From Glycomyces terrestris (GTDB lineage Bacteria > Actinomycetota > Actinomycetes > Mycobacteriales > Micromonosporaceae): a DNA stretch of 64,000 bases. Location: assembly GCF_003933745.1 (NCBI RefSeq), contig NZ_RSEB01000003.1:496001-560000 (forward strand), read 5' to 3'. Positions 6,893 to 16,020 of this stretch are shown piece after piece; position 1 is the stretch's first letter, and each line of letters begins with the position of its first letter. Position numbers and translations under genes: made by a program. The notes under the pieces were generated by a model that did no database searches, was not told the origin of the DNA, and was given only the letters and a program-made list of their open reading frames with translations.

Positions 6893-7768
6893 ATGGCATC
6901 GCACGGGCACCACCACGGCGGCGACGAGCAGGCGGCGTTCGACTTCGCCGAGGCCGCACCCCGGTTCCGCGAGCAGGCCGACGCCGAGACGCCCCGGTAC
7001 CGGCGCCTCGCCGCCGCCCTCGCCGACCCCGGCGCCCGGGTCGCCGCCGACATCGGCTGCGGGGCCGCGAGCATGGCGTTCGCGCTCGCCGAGACGATCC
7101 CGGGCCTGCGCGTCACCGCCGTCGACGCCGAACCGGCGATGCTCGACCTCGTCCGCGAACGCGCCGCCGAACGCGGCACCCCCGTCCGCACCGCCCTCGC
7201 CTCCGTCGACGACCCGGACGCGCTCGCCGCCGCCGTCGACGGCCCCGCCGACTTCATCTGGGCCGGCCACGTCATCCACCACGCCGCCGACCCCCAGGCG
7301 GCCCTGGACCGCCTGGCGGCGCTCCTGGCCCCCGGCGGGCGCCTCGCGATCGGCGAAGGCGGCACCGCGCCCCAGTTCCTCCCCGCGAACCTCGGCATCG
7401 GCCGCCCCGGCCTCGAACTGCGCCTCATCGAGGCCGGCGCCCGGCGCCTCGCCGACGAACTCGCCGCGCACGGCGGCACCCCGCTCCCCTACGGCTGGAA
7501 CCTCGCGCTCGAGCACGCCGGCCTCACCGGCGTCGAGACGCGCAACGAACTCGTCGCCAAGACCGCCCCGCTCACCGGCCCCGACCTCGACCACGCGATC
7601 GCGGCCCTGGAGACGAAAGTCGGCTGGTTCGAGCGCTACCTCACCGCCGAGGACCGCGACACGTGGACGCGCCTCCTCGACCCCGAGGGCCCCGACTGGC
7701 TCGGGCGCCGCCGCGACCTCCACCACCTCGGCATCGACACCGTCTACACCGCCGTGCGACCCGCCTAG
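6893..7768 (+). CDS. Class I SAM-dependent methyltransferase
   Basis: 291 residues starting MASHGHHHGGDEQ, a His-rich start. The SAM-binding motif I is AADIGCGAASMAFALAE at about 50-65, with motif II acidic residue in VTAVDAEPAML and a later GRLAIGEGG strand. The His-rich N-terminus suggests possible metal contact but no substrate can be named. The ATG at 6893 was chosen because the upstream part of the same frame is antisense-like sequence over the sensor gene. It ends two bases before the convergent HEAT-like gene. Confidence 0.82.
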   Translation: MASHGHHHGGDEQAAFDFAEAAPRFREQADAETPRYRRLAAALADPGARVAADIGCGAASMAFALAETIPGLRVTAVDAEPAMLDLVRERAAERGTPVRTALASVDDPDALAAAVDGPADFIWAGHVIHHAADPQAALDRLAALLAPGGRLAIGEGGTAPQFLPANLGIGRPGLELRLIEAGARRLADELAAHGGTPLPYGWNLALEHAGLTGVETRNELVAKTAPLTGPDLDHAIAALETKVGWFERYLTAEDRDTWTRLLDPEGPDWLGRRRDLHHLGIDTVYTAVRPA

Positions 7769-7769
7769 G

Positions 7770-8867
7770 TCACTCCTCGGCGTCCAGCGTCCCCGACTCG
7801 ATCTCCAACTGGAACAACCGGTCGAGCGCCGCCAGCCCGTACACGTCCTCCACGCCCTCCGCGCACGCGAAGTCGCTGAGCAGGTCGAACCCGTCGCCGA
7901 CCCCGAGCCGCCCCAGCCGGTACGCGGCCTCGATCCGCCCCGACCAGTGGAAGCACGAGTCGACCGCGAGCACCGAGTACGCCTCCACGCCCGCCTCCGG
8001 GTCGATCCCGTGCATCGCCTCGGCCGCGTCGATCCCCAGATGGTGGTCCATCACGGACTCGACGCCCTTCACCAGCCGCCACAGCGCGTCCCGGGCGTCC
8101 TCGAGGTTGTCGTCGGCGAGCTGCTCCGCGCAGATGATCCGCAGCCGCGCCGTCACCAGCGGCGCGTTCGCCAAGTGCCGCAACGCCATCGCCGCCGCGG
8201 GCCGGTTCACGCGGCGCAGCGCGTTCGCCGCCGAGTGCCGCACGTACTCGCTCACCCCGTCGTCGGTGACCAGCTGCATGAGCGCGATCGCGGCGGGCCG
8301 GGCGGCACTGTCGGCGAGCGCGCTGGCCGCGTCGAGCCGGTACTTGTCGCCGACGGCCGGGTCGGTGGCGATCGCCTCCAGGGCCTGCACGGCGTCGCCG
8401 AGGTTGAAGCGGCTCATGTGCTCCGCGGCCTCGAGCCGCACCTCGACGTCCACTTCGGAGGCGACGGTGACGGGCGCGAGCCGCAGCGCCATCGCCTCGC
8501 CGCCGAGGTCGACGAGGTCCTGGATGAGCTGGACGCGCACGTCCGCGTCGACCGACTCGTCCTTGATGGACGCCACCAGGTTCGTCATCGCGCGGTCGCG
8601 CCGCTCGGCGTGACCGTCCGCCTCATGAGCCTCGCCCGCGTCCCAGAACCCGTGCCGCGCTTGCGGACCGGACGGCGCGGCGGGCCCGACGCGGGCGAGC
8701 TGGCGGCGGCGCTGCCACAGGCCCGTGGCCCAGGTGGCGGCGATGGCGGGGCCGAGGAGGCCGTAGCCCCAGAACCGGTTGATCTCGAGCAGTTCCACTA
8801 CGGGGACCGGAGCGAGGACGGAGGAGAACCTGAGCGTCCAGAGCCCCATTGCGTCTGCGTTCGCCAT
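7770..8867 (-). CDS. HEAT-repeat-like protein with N-terminal membrane helix
   Basis: 365 residues. Residues about 30-50 form one hydrophobic helix, then a short Arg-rich linker, and from about 95 onward the protein is a run of amphipathic helix pairs with repeated patterns such as ALRLAPVTVASEVDVEVRLE and AAMALRHLANAPLVTARLR. These read as HEAT or armadillo-type repeats, a protein-protein interaction scaffold, here probably on the cytosolic membrane face. No catalytic motif. Partner unknown; single gene. Confidence 0.65.
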   Translation of the reverse strand: MANADAMGLWTLRFSSVLAPVPVVELLEINRFWGYGLLGPAIAATWATGLWQRRRQLARVGPAAPSGPQARHGFWDAGEAHEADGHAERRDRAMTNLVASIKDESVDADVRVQLIQDLVDLGGEAMALRLAPVTVASEVDVEVRLEAAEHMSRFNLGDAVQALEAIATDPAVGDKYRLDAASALADSAARPAAIALMQLVTDDGVSEYVRHSAANALRRVNRPAAAMALRHLANAPLVTARLRIICAEQLADDNLEDARDALWRLVKGVESVMDHHLGIDAAEAMHGIDPEAGVEAYSVLAVDSCFHWSGRIEAAYRLGRLGVGDGFDLLSDFACAEGVEDVYGLAALDRLFQLEIESGTLDAEE

Positions 8868-9191
8868 ACGTTGAACCTCGGGTAGAAGCGGTCTTCTGTG
8901 CTGCCTGAACTTCTCGGTACGGCGCCGTGCGGGGCCCCGGCCGGGGCCGGACGCAGAGGGCCGGGCATAAAGCGTAGTCCTCCAACGCGAACGGCGGTCG
9001 CACAGGGTGTGCGACGGGCACCGGTGCGCGGTTGCCGCCCGCCCGCCGCGAAGTTACCGCCCAGTCAACCCCGCGACCTGCGCATTCGCGGGTGCCACAA
9101 TCTCGCTTCGGGGCTGTACGATCGGAGGCACCGGTGGAACCCATCCCCGTGTCCGGCCCAAGCCCCTGAGCAGACGAGGCGTGTTAGAGCT
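8868..9191. other. Divergent intergenic region with two inverted repeats
   Basis: 324 bp between divergent genes. It holds a 16-base perfect palindrome GGCCCCGG/CCGGGGCC (8933-8948) and an inverted repeat GTCGCACA-GGG-TGTGCGAC (8997-9015). Both could be operators or RNA hairpins. The downstream gene has GAGG about ten bases before its ATG. Confidence 0.45.
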
Positions 9192-10046
9192 ATGACGTAT
9201 CCGCCCCCCGGCGGCGAGAACCCGCAGTACCAGCTGCAGCCCGAGCCGCAGCAGCCCAGCGACCCCTACTCGCAGGGGTACAACACGCCTCCGCCTCCCA
9301 CGAACTACTACCAGCAGCAGCCCGGCTACTCCCAGCCGCAGATGCAGCAGCCGCCCCAGTACACCCAGCCCGGGCCGCCGCCGGTCGGCGTGCAGCCCGG
9401 ATACCCGACCGCGCCCGGCTCGGTGCTCCCGCCGCCGATCCCGCCGGCCAAGCAGGGCGGCAACCTCTTCCTGATCCTCGGCATCGTGGTCGGCCTCGTG
9501 GTCGTCCTCGGCGTCGCCGCGGTCCTCCTCATCCCCAAGCTCACCGAGGACGACGCCGACCCGCAGGCCGACGGCGGCGGCAACGAGACCAGCGAGTCCG
9601 CCGAGGAGCCCGAGCAGTCCGACGAGCCCGCCGAGGAGCCGTCCGAGGACGGCGGGGAGGATGGCGGCGACTCCGGCAGCACCCTGGAAGGCTGGGGCAC
9701 CCCGGTCAACTCGGACTCGTTCGACGCGAACACCCCCGAGGGCGCGGCGATCACCTACCGCATCGCGGCCGACACCGACGACGACGCGGCCCTCCAGTCG
9801 GTCGTCTGCGCCGAGCCGAGCAGCGACATGCAGTTCGACGTCGACTGGGAACTCGACTACACCGGCGGGAACTACGGCTTCCTGCTCTGGAGCATGTCCA
9901 AGGAAGAGAACGGCGAGACCAAGGTGTGGGTCGGCTGGACCATGGACGACCTCGCCCCGGACTCGGCCGATGACCTCTCCACCGGCTACACGTTCACCGC
10001 CGTGGAGGAAGAAGGCGCTTGGAAGCTCTGCCACGTCGAGTATTAG
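9192..10046 (+). CDS. Pro/Gln-rich single-pass membrane protein, DUF4878-like extracellular part
   Basis: 284 residues. A disordered Pro/Gln/Tyr-rich cytosolic N-terminus (1-90) precedes one membrane helix (about 93-117), an acidic Glu/Ser/Asp linker (118-160) and an exported C-terminal domain with VVCAEPSSDMQFDVDWE and GAWKLCHVEY, whose two Cys residues could form a disulfide. The ending resembles actinobacterial lumazine-fold lipoprotein-like domains. Function unknown. A strong terminator follows at 10074. Confidence 0.7.
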   Translation: MTYPPPGGENPQYQLQPEPQQPSDPYSQGYNTPPPPTNYYQQQPGYSQPQMQQPPQYTQPGPPPVGVQPGYPTAPGSVLPPPIPPAKQGGNLFLILGIVVGLVVVLGVAAVLLIPKLTEDDADPQADGGGNETSESAEEPEQSDEPAEEPSEDGGEDGGDSGSTLEGWGTPVNSDSFDANTPEGAAITYRIAADTDDDAALQSVVCAEPSSDMQFDVDWELDYTGGNYGFLLWSMSKEENGETKVWVGWTMDDLAPDSADDLSTGYTFTAVEEEGAWKLCHVEY

Positions 10047-10073
10047 TTCGGCCCGGAAGGCAGGGACAGCTTG

Positions 10074-10109
10074 ACCAGGTGCGGCCCGCGTTCGCGGGCC
10101 GCACCTGGT
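10074..10109 (+). terminator. Perfect 16-bp hairpin terminator
   Basis: ACCAGGTGCGGCCCGC pairs fully with its inverse around a GTTC loop, followed by TTCATCTT. It closes the gene ending at 10046. Confidence 0.8.
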
Positions 10110-10365
10110 TTCATCTTCAGCGAGAAGGCCGGGGCGCTCCTGCTAGCAATTGCAGTCGCCCGGCGTGACCGCTTCCCACCCGGAGACGGTCTGCCTCCGC
10201 GCCCAGTCCTCAACCCGCTCACCAGGGGGTCGCCTTCCCTCCCGGCGTCTTGCGGGCATTCGAAATCAGGGTCCAGGATCGCCCCAATCGCGCGCGCTCA
10301 GAAAGTTATCCACAGGCCGGAAATCATTTGTTGACGCTCCGTGACGCTTCGGCGACCGTTGACGT
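10110..10365. other. Intergenic region with a DnaA-box-like 9-mer
   Basis: The only notable element is TTATCCACA at 10306-10314, identical to the classical DnaA box, standing alone about 50 bp before the next start. TTGACG occurs twice (10331 and 10358) just before the start. No second box or AT-rich unwinding segment was seen. Confidence 0.35.
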
Positions 10366-11211
10366 ATGACACAGATTTCGACGTACCGCACCGCTTCGGC
10401 GACACTGACCGATCCGTTCTCGGGGAGCGACCCGCTCGAGCCCTGCGAAGACCTGCTCCTGCGCTTCGAGACGGTCTTCGAATCCGACTTCAGCCAGGTC
10501 GCGACCGGCCGCACGGCGGCCTGGATCCACGGCTTCGACGTCCTGCCGCCCGGGGCCGACCAGCGCGAGTGGCCGGTCGAGAGCTCCTCGGACCCGCCGC
10601 TGGCGGAGGTCACGGTGGTCGACGGGCTCCCGGTGACGACACTCGCCCGGACCCTGGTCGACTGCGCGGCCGACCTCCCGCGGCTCGAGGCGGTCGCGGC
10701 CGCCGACCAGATCCTGCGCGCCGGTGTCGAAGTCCAGCGCCTCGCGGACGCCCTCGAACCGCTGCACGGCGACCGGCTGCGGCGCGCGAACGCGACACTG
10801 CTCGCCGCGGACCCGCGCGCCGAGTCGCCGATGGAGTCGTGGACGCGCTGCCTCATCGCGGACGCGGGCCTGCCCGCGCCGGTCCCGCAGCTGCGGACGC
10901 GCGCGCCGAACGGCAGATCGCGCTTCCTCGACCTCGGCTGGGAGCGGTGGCGGGTCGGGGTCGAGTCCGACGGCATGGCCGCCCATCTTGGCCTCGCGGC
11001 CGAGACGGGCGACCGGCGCCGCCACCACCTGCTCCAGAATCTCGGCTGGGACGTCGAGGTCCTGACCGCCTCGGACGTCATGGAGCACCCGCGCCCGTGG
11101 CTGGTCAAGCTGCGCGACCTCCTGCTCGCCAAGGGATGGGAGCCGAGCGCCAACGAGCTGCACGACATCGACGCGCGAATCGAGGCGGTGTCCATGGCGC
11201 TCAAGCGATAG
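10366..11211 (+). CDS. DUF559-type endonuclease-fold protein, AbiEi-antitoxin related
   Basis: 281 residues. The N-terminal half has the layout of actinobacterial AbiEi-like winged-helix proteins (TVVDGLPVTTLARTLVDCA near 85-105). The C-terminal half has the DUF559/Vsr-like core FLDLGWERWRVGVESDG near 185-205, with the D...E-x-D arrangement typical of restriction-endonuclease folds, and ends in HHLLQNLGWDVEVLTASDV. Such proteins are abundant in actinobacteria; whether they act as antitoxins, nucleases or defence factors is unclear. No partner toxin gene is adjacent. Confidence 0.72.
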   Translation: MTQISTYRTASATLTDPFSGSDPLEPCEDLLLRFETVFESDFSQVATGRTAAWIHGFDVLPPGADQREWPVESSSDPPLAEVTVVDGLPVTTLARTLVDCAADLPRLEAVAAADQILRAGVEVQRLADALEPLHGDRLRRANATLLAADPRAESPMESWTRCLIADAGLPAPVPQLRTRAPNGRSRFLDLGWERWRVGVESDGMAAHLGLAAETGDRRRHHLLQNLGWDVEVLTASDVMEHPRPWLVKLRDLLLAKGWEPSANELHDIDARIEAVSMALKR

Positions 11212-11492
11212 CGGCGGTCAGGCGCGCACTGAGACGGACCGGGAAGGCGCCACGGTCGCAGCCGTCAGAGTGGGTGGGCGAAAGGCGTGGAAGCAGGGTG
11301 GGCTGGGCGACGGGCGGGTGGGTGGAAGCGGGGTGGGTGGGGGGAGGGGGAGGGGGAGGCCCCCCAGGAGGGGCCCGGTGCTGAGCGGGGGTGGGACGGG
11401 CCGGGTCCAGCGGGTGAAATCGCGGACCTGCGTTCGGGCGCGGGCGGGCTAGGATCGTTGCGAGCGATGTTCGAGTACGACGGGGAGCGCAC
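11212..11492. other. Intergenic region with long G-rich tract
   Basis: From about 11270 to 11362 the plus strand contains at least eight runs of three or more G, ending in consecutive 5-6 G runs, then CCCCCC. It could form a G-quadruplex on the plus strand or a hairpin with the C-run. No coding potential is supported. Confidence 0.5.
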
Positions 11493-11930
11493 GTGGCCGA
11501 GGGGACCTTCAGCGGGTTCGCGCGCCCGGCGGAACCCACGCCGCAGGAGATCAAGGCGTGGGCGCTCGACCCGTACTCGACCGCTCCCGAAGGGCGCCAG
11601 TGGGACCTCACCCTCGCCACCGACGAGCTCGCCGACACCTGGCTGGAGCTCGCCGGGGACCCGACCTGCCCGAAGCGGTCCTTCGCGCTGCACGTCCTCT
11701 ACATCTACGCCGGCGACGCGGTCCGCACCAAGTTCCGCGTCCACCCGCGCAAGCACGTCGACCGCCTGCTGGAGGCCGCGTCCGAGTCAAGGGACCAGTA
11801 TGTTGGACTGTGGGCAGCCAACACCAAAGCGCTGATCCGCCAACCCGACCTGTTCGACTACCACGAATGGTGCAACGGCGGCCTGGTGCGCCGGCCGCGG
11901 CGGCTCAACCCCGGCCCGACGAGAAGATGA
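11493..11930 (+). CDS. Conserved hypothetical protein, HEAT-like
   Basis: 145 residues starting MAEGTFSGFARPAEPTPQEI. Mostly alpha-helical, soluble, with Trp-rich helical segments (WDLTLATDELADTWLEL, YVGLWAANTKALIRQPDLF). No catalytic motif or export signal. Function not recognised. It ends 35 bp before the DUF1707 gene in the same direction, so the two may be co-transcribed. Confidence 0.6.
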   Translation: MAEGTFSGFARPAEPTPQEIKAWALDPYSTAPEGRQWDLTLATDELADTWLELAGDPTCPKRSFALHVLYIYAGDAVRTKFRVHPRKHVDRLLEAASESRDQYVGLWAANTKALIRQPDLFDYHEWCNGGLVRRPRRLNPGPTRR

Positions 11931-11965
11931 GAAGCCATGGCACCGCTTGAACAGGCCCCGCGCGC

Positions 11966-12562
11966 ATGAACCCCTCCGACCCGAACCTGCGCATCTCGAA
12001 CGCCGAGCGCGAGGCCGTCATCGCCCGCCTCCACGCCGCCACCGAAGAGGGCCGCCTCGACCTCGACGAGTTCGCCGAGCGCTCCGGGAAGGCGTACGAG
12101 GCCCGCACCTACGCCGAGGTCGAGCGCCTCCTCGCCGACCTGCCCGAGCCCACCGGCGCCCTCGCCGTCCCGCCCGCCGCGGCCCCCGCGCCCGCCGGCG
12201 CGCCCACCGAGATGCGCCTCGCCCCGAAGGCCTCCGCCCTGGAACGCAAGGGCGACTGGGTCGTCCCGCCGAAGCTCGTCGTCGACGCCAAGGCCAGCTC
12301 CGTGAAGCTCGACTGCCGCCACGCCGTCATCCGCTCCGGCACCGTCGACATCGAGCTCAACCTCGTCGCCTCCTCCCTCGAGGTCGTCCTCCCCAAGGAC
12401 GCCTACGCGACCGACGACAATACGGACGTCATGGCGAGTTCGCTATCGAATCACGCCCCCTACAAGGGACATTCGGGCATTCGCTTCACCTTCTCCGGAA
12501 AGGCGAAGGCGAGTTCCGTGACGTTCCGCCACGAGCGCCGATTCCTGTGGTGGCGCTGGTAG
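11966..12562 (+). CDS. DUF1707 (SHOCT-like) protein with LiaF-like C-terminus
   Basis: 198 residues. The N-terminal DUF1707 motif is clear: LRISNAEREAVIARLHAATEEGRLDLDEFAERSGKAYEART at about 8-48. An Ala/Pro linker is followed by a beta-rich domain (from about 95) with repeated SSVKLDCRHAVIRSGTVDIELNL-type strands, as in the cell-envelope-stress (LiaF-like) C-terminal fold. The family is membrane- or envelope-associated in actinobacteria; function unproven. No membrane helix here. Confidence 0.8.
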   Translation: MNPSDPNLRISNAEREAVIARLHAATEEGRLDLDEFAERSGKAYEARTYAEVERLLADLPEPTGALAVPPAAAPAPAGAPTEMRLAPKASALERKGDWVVPPKLVVDAKASSVKLDCRHAVIRSGTVDIELNLVASSLEVVLPKDAYATDDNTDVMASSLSNHAPYKGHSGIRFTFSGKAKASSVTFRHERRFLWWRW

Positions 12563-12793
12563 ACCGCTCCCGCCGAAACGCGGAATTCACTGAATGACCA
12601 GCGGTGGAAACCTTCGATGTAACGGCCTCATAACAGTCATGCCGGATACCGGCATTCTCCTCATACGAGGGTTTACACCGAACCTTCCTCGCAATAGGCT
12701 CTTTTCCGTGCGCCGCGGCCACGGCAAGTGACCTTGCAGTGGAGGATCAGTCACCCTCCGCGGTGCGCACCCCCTTGAGAAGGAGCTCATCGC
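12563..12793 (+). promoter_or_regulatory. Upstream region of secreted subtilase
   Basis: 231 bp with lower GC than its surroundings, as expected for a promoter. It contains TGCCGG-ATA-CCGGCA (12640-12654), a 6-bp inverted repeat, and a good ribosome site AGAAGGAG eight bases before the ATG. Confidence 0.4.
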
Positions 12794-15700
12794 ATGGGAA
12801 CTCCGTACCCGCACCCATCACCACGCGCGTCGAGGCGCATCAGAGCGAGGACCAGGGCCGCCGCGGCGGCCGCCGCCGTCCCCGTCGTGGTCGCCGCGCT
12901 CACCACTGCCGCGGCGGCCCCGGCCGCGGCCGAGCCGCCGCTGCTCGACACCGTTCCGCTGTACGACAAGGGGATCGCCGCTCCCATCGAGTACGAGGAC
13001 GGCTACTACGTCGTCCAGCTCGCGGCCGATCCCGTCGCGACCTATGACGGCGGCGTCTCCGGCCTCGAGGCGACGGCGCCCGCCGCCGGCGACACGATCG
13101 ACTTCGAGGCCGCCGAGGTCGAGGAGTACACCGCGTTCCTCGCCGACGAGCGCGCCGAGGTCCTCGCCGAGCACGACATCGCCGCGGTCAACGAGTACGA
13201 CACGGTCTTCAGCGGCTTCTCCGCGCACCTCACCGCGGCCGAGGCCGAGGCGCTCGCCCAGAGCGGCGACGTCCTCTCGGTGGTCCCCGACGTGATCTAC
13301 GAGCCCACGGGCTCGGCGGTCGACACCACCGACTTCATGGGCCTCGCCGGGCACGACGGCGTCTGGGAGGAGGAGTTCGGCTCGCCCAGGGACGCGGGCG
13401 AAGGCGTGATCGTCGGCGTCATCGACTCCGGCGTCTGGCCGGAGAACCCGGCCCTGGCCCCGCTGTCGGAGCCGCGCCCGGACCAGGACGTGATCGACGA
13501 GAAGTGGAAGGGCGAGTGCGTCACCGGCTCCGACCCCGACCCGGCCGCGAACATCGAGTGCAACAACAAGCTCATCGGCGCGCGCTGGTACGACTCGCGC
13601 GGCATCGCCGGGGACAGCTACGCCTCCCCGCGCGACGCTGACGGCCACGGCACGCACACGGCCACGACCGCCGCGGGCAACTACAAGACCCGGGTGGAGA
13701 TCGACGGCGAGCGGATCGGGACGATCTCCGGTCTGGCCCCCGCCGCGCGCGTCGCCGCCTACAAGGTCTGCTGGCCCGGGGCCGGCTGCTCCGGCGCCGA
13801 CATCCTCGCCGCCATCAACGACGCGGTCGAGGACGGTGTCGACGTCATCAACTTCTCGATCGGCTCGATCGGCACCGCGGAGTTCCTGAACTCGACGTCG
13901 TGGGCGTTCCGCAACGCCGCCGCCGCGGGCGTGTTCGTCGCGGCCAGCGCCGGCAACAACGGCCCGACCTCGACGGTCGACCACCAGGAGCCGTGGGTGA
14001 CCACGGTCGCGGCGTCGTCGCACGACCACACGTACCGCACCGAGCTCGAGTACGGCCGGCAGGAGATCGCCGCGTCCGGGCTCGTGGGCGAGGCCGAGTG
14101 GAAGGTGAAGCTGGCGGTGGACGCCGCGTTCGCCGACGCCGACCCGGCCTCGGCCGCGGAATGCGACGCGGGGACGCTCGACCCGGCGAAGACCGCCGGG
14201 TTCGCGATCCTCTGCGTCCGCGCGAACACGTTCACGGCCAACGCCAACACGGTGGCGGCCGCGGGCGGTGTGGCGCTGATCGTGCGCGACGCGTCGGAGC
14301 GCGGCGTGGCCAACTCGGTCTCGGCGCAGAAGATCCCCGTGGTGCACGTGAACTACGAGGACGGCCTGGCGCTCGAGGAGTGGGTCGACTCGAAGAGCCG
14401 GCCGCGGGTCGAGGTCGAGACGTCGGAGTACTTCGAGCAGAACGCGCCGACGATGGCGTCGTTCTCCTCGAACGGTCCGGCGCTGTCGGCGGAGCAGAAC
14501 CTGCTGAAGCCGGACATCACGGCGCCGGGCGTCGACGTGCTGGCGGGCATGACGCCGGAGAACCACAACGGCAACGACTTCGGCGCCATCTCGGGTACCT
14601 CGATGTCGAGCCCGCACATCGCGGGCCTGGCGGCGCTGATGGCCGCGGCGCACCCGGACTGGTCGCCGATGGCGATCAAGTCGGCGATCATGACGACCTC
14701 GTACCAGACGGACCTGGAGGGCGACCCGATCCAGCGGGGGGCCGAGGACGCGACGCCGTTCGACTACGGCGCGGGGCACGTCGACGCGCCGGAGATGTTC
14801 GATCCGGGCCTGGTGTACGAGTCGGACAACCTCGACTGGATCCAGTACGCGTGCGGCACGCCCGAGGCGTACAAGATCCAGTCGCTGTGCGACGAGGCCG
14901 GGTCGATCGAGCCGTCGCAGCTGAACTACCCGTCGGTCACGGTCGCGGACCTGACCGGCGTGTACGAGGTGACCCGCACGGTCACGAACGTCTCGGACAA
15001 GAAGTCGACGTACAAGGCGGAGATCACCGCCCCCGCGGGCTTCGAGGTCGAGGTCGACCAGTCGCGGCTGACGCTCGAGCCGGGCGCGTCGGCGTCGTAC
15101 ACGCTGACGATCACCCGCACCGACGCGGCGTTCGGCACGTGGGCGTTCGGCGACATCACCTGGGTGGAGAAGAAGGGCCACCGCACGGTGCACGAGGTGC
15201 GCTCGCCGATCGTGGTGAAGCCGTCGCAGCTGTCCGCCGCGGACGAGGTGGTCTTCACGGGCGCTTCCGGTTCGGAGGAGCTGTCGGGTGTGTCGGGCTT
15301 CGACGGGACGCTGGGCGTGACCGTGTCGGGCCTGGTGGCGTCGGAGGTCTCGACCGCGACGCTGTCGGGCGCGGACGGCTCGTCGTTCCCGGTGGGCGCT
15401 CCGGCGGAGAACGAGCACGTGGCCTCCTTCGAGGTGACGACGCCGGCGGACGCCGAGTTCGTGCGGTTCGCGACGTTCGACGGCGACCTGCCGCCGAGCA
15501 CCGACCTGGACGTGTTCGTGTACGTCAAGGAGGGTGAGACGCTCACGCACGTGGCCGACTCGGCGACGGGCAGCTCGAACGAGACGGTGACGCTGGAGGG
15601 CGGTGAGACGTATGTGGTCTTCGTGGACTTCTACGCGGGCTCGACGTCCTCGGTCGACGTCAAGCTGCACACCTGGGTCGTGCCGGGCTCGGACGAGGGG

Positions 15701-15865
15701 AACCTCGCGGTGTCCCCGGCCGAGCAGGATGTGGCGACCGCGGGGCCGTACTCGCTGACGCTGTCGTGGGCGGACCTCGCGGCGGGCTCGCGCTACCTCG
15801 GGAGCCTGGAGTACGCGGCCGACGGCGAGGCGATCGCCTCGACGGTGGTGAGCATCGCGGCCTGA
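12794..15865 (+). CDS. Secreted S8 family serine protease (subtilase)
   Basis: 1023 residues. A signal peptide (Arg-rich start, Ala-rich core, cleavage near AAAPAAAEPP at about 50) is followed by an I9-type propeptide (about 75-165) and the peptidase domain with catalytic Asp211 (VIDSGVWPEN), His285 (DGHGTHTATTA) and Ser603 (SGTSMSSPHIAG). A PA-like insert lies around 430-540. The C-terminal 350 residues contain a fibronectin-type beta domain (TVTNVSDKKSTYKAEI) and a pre-peptidase-like region near 900-960. The insert and Fn3 arrangement match the large plant-like subtilases of actinomycetes. It probably degrades extracellular protein. It sits next to a secreted arabinanase. Confidence 0.93.
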   Translation: MGTPYPHPSPRASRRIRARTRAAAAAAAVPVVVAALTTAAAAPAAAEPPLLDTVPLYDKGIAAPIEYEDGYYVVQLAADPVATYDGGVSGLEATAPAAGDTIDFEAAEVEEYTAFLADERAEVLAEHDIAAVNEYDTVFSGFSAHLTAAEAEALAQSGDVLSVVPDVIYEPTGSAVDTTDFMGLAGHDGVWEEEFGSPRDAGEGVIVGVIDSGVWPENPALAPLSEPRPDQDVIDEKWKGECVTGSDPDPAANIECNNKLIGARWYDSRGIAGDSYASPRDADGHGTHTATTAAGNYKTRVEIDGERIGTISGLAPAARVAAYKVCWPGAGCSGADILAAINDAVEDGVDVINFSIGSIGTAEFLNSTSWAFRNAAAAGVFVAASAGNNGPTSTVDHQEPWVTTVAASSHDHTYRTELEYGRQEIAASGLVGEAEWKVKLAVDAAFADADPASAAECDAGTLDPAKTAGFAILCVRANTFTANANTVAAAGGVALIVRDASERGVANSVSAQKIPVVHVNYEDGLALEEWVDSKSRPRVEVETSEYFEQNAPTMASFSSNGPALSAEQNLLKPDITAPGVDVLAGMTPENHNGNDFGAISGTSMSSPHIAGLAALMAAAHPDWSPMAIKSAIMTTSYQTDLEGDPIQRGAEDATPFDYGAGHVDAPEMFDPGLVYESDNLDWIQYACGTPEAYKIQSLCDEAGSIEPSQLNYPSVTVADLTGVYEVTRTVTNVSDKKSTYKAEITAPAGFEVEVDQSRLTLEPGASASYTLTITRTDAAFGTWAFGDITWVEKKGHRTVHEVRSPIVVKPSQLSAADEVVFTGASGSEELSGVSGFDGTLGVTVSGLVASEVSTATLSGADGSSFPVGAPAENEHVASFEVTTPADAEFVRFATFDGDLPPSTDLDVFVYVKEGETLTHVADSATGSSNETVTLEGGETYVVFVDFYAGSTSSVDVKLHTWVVPGSDEGNLAVSPAEQDVATAGPYSLTLSWADLAAGSRYLGSLEYAADGEAIASTVVSIAA

Positions 15866-15899
15866 GTGCGCTTGCGCGCTTGAGGGTATGAACGAGTAG

Positions 15900-15930
15900 G
15901 GGCGTCCGCCGCGGTTCGCGGCGGGCGCCC
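15900..15930 (+). terminator. Terminator after subtilase
   Basis: 14-bp stem GGGCGTCCGCCGCG with CGCGGCGGGCGCCC (one G-U pair) and a GTT loop, 35 bases after the subtilase stop; no clear T-run. Confidence 0.7.
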
Positions 15931-16020
15931 TGTCGCGTGCCCGGGGGCGGGCGATTGACCCGAGCGGGTGCGCACGTTAACATCGAATCTCCTCAATTCC
16001 TCGATTTCAGGTGGTCCGCA

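Noticed and set aside
12818..15670. Long open frame antisense to the subtilase
   Set aside because: Composition is Arg/Val/His-rich without family motifs; the sense strand has signal peptide, catalytic triad and domain structure. High GC keeps antisense frames open.
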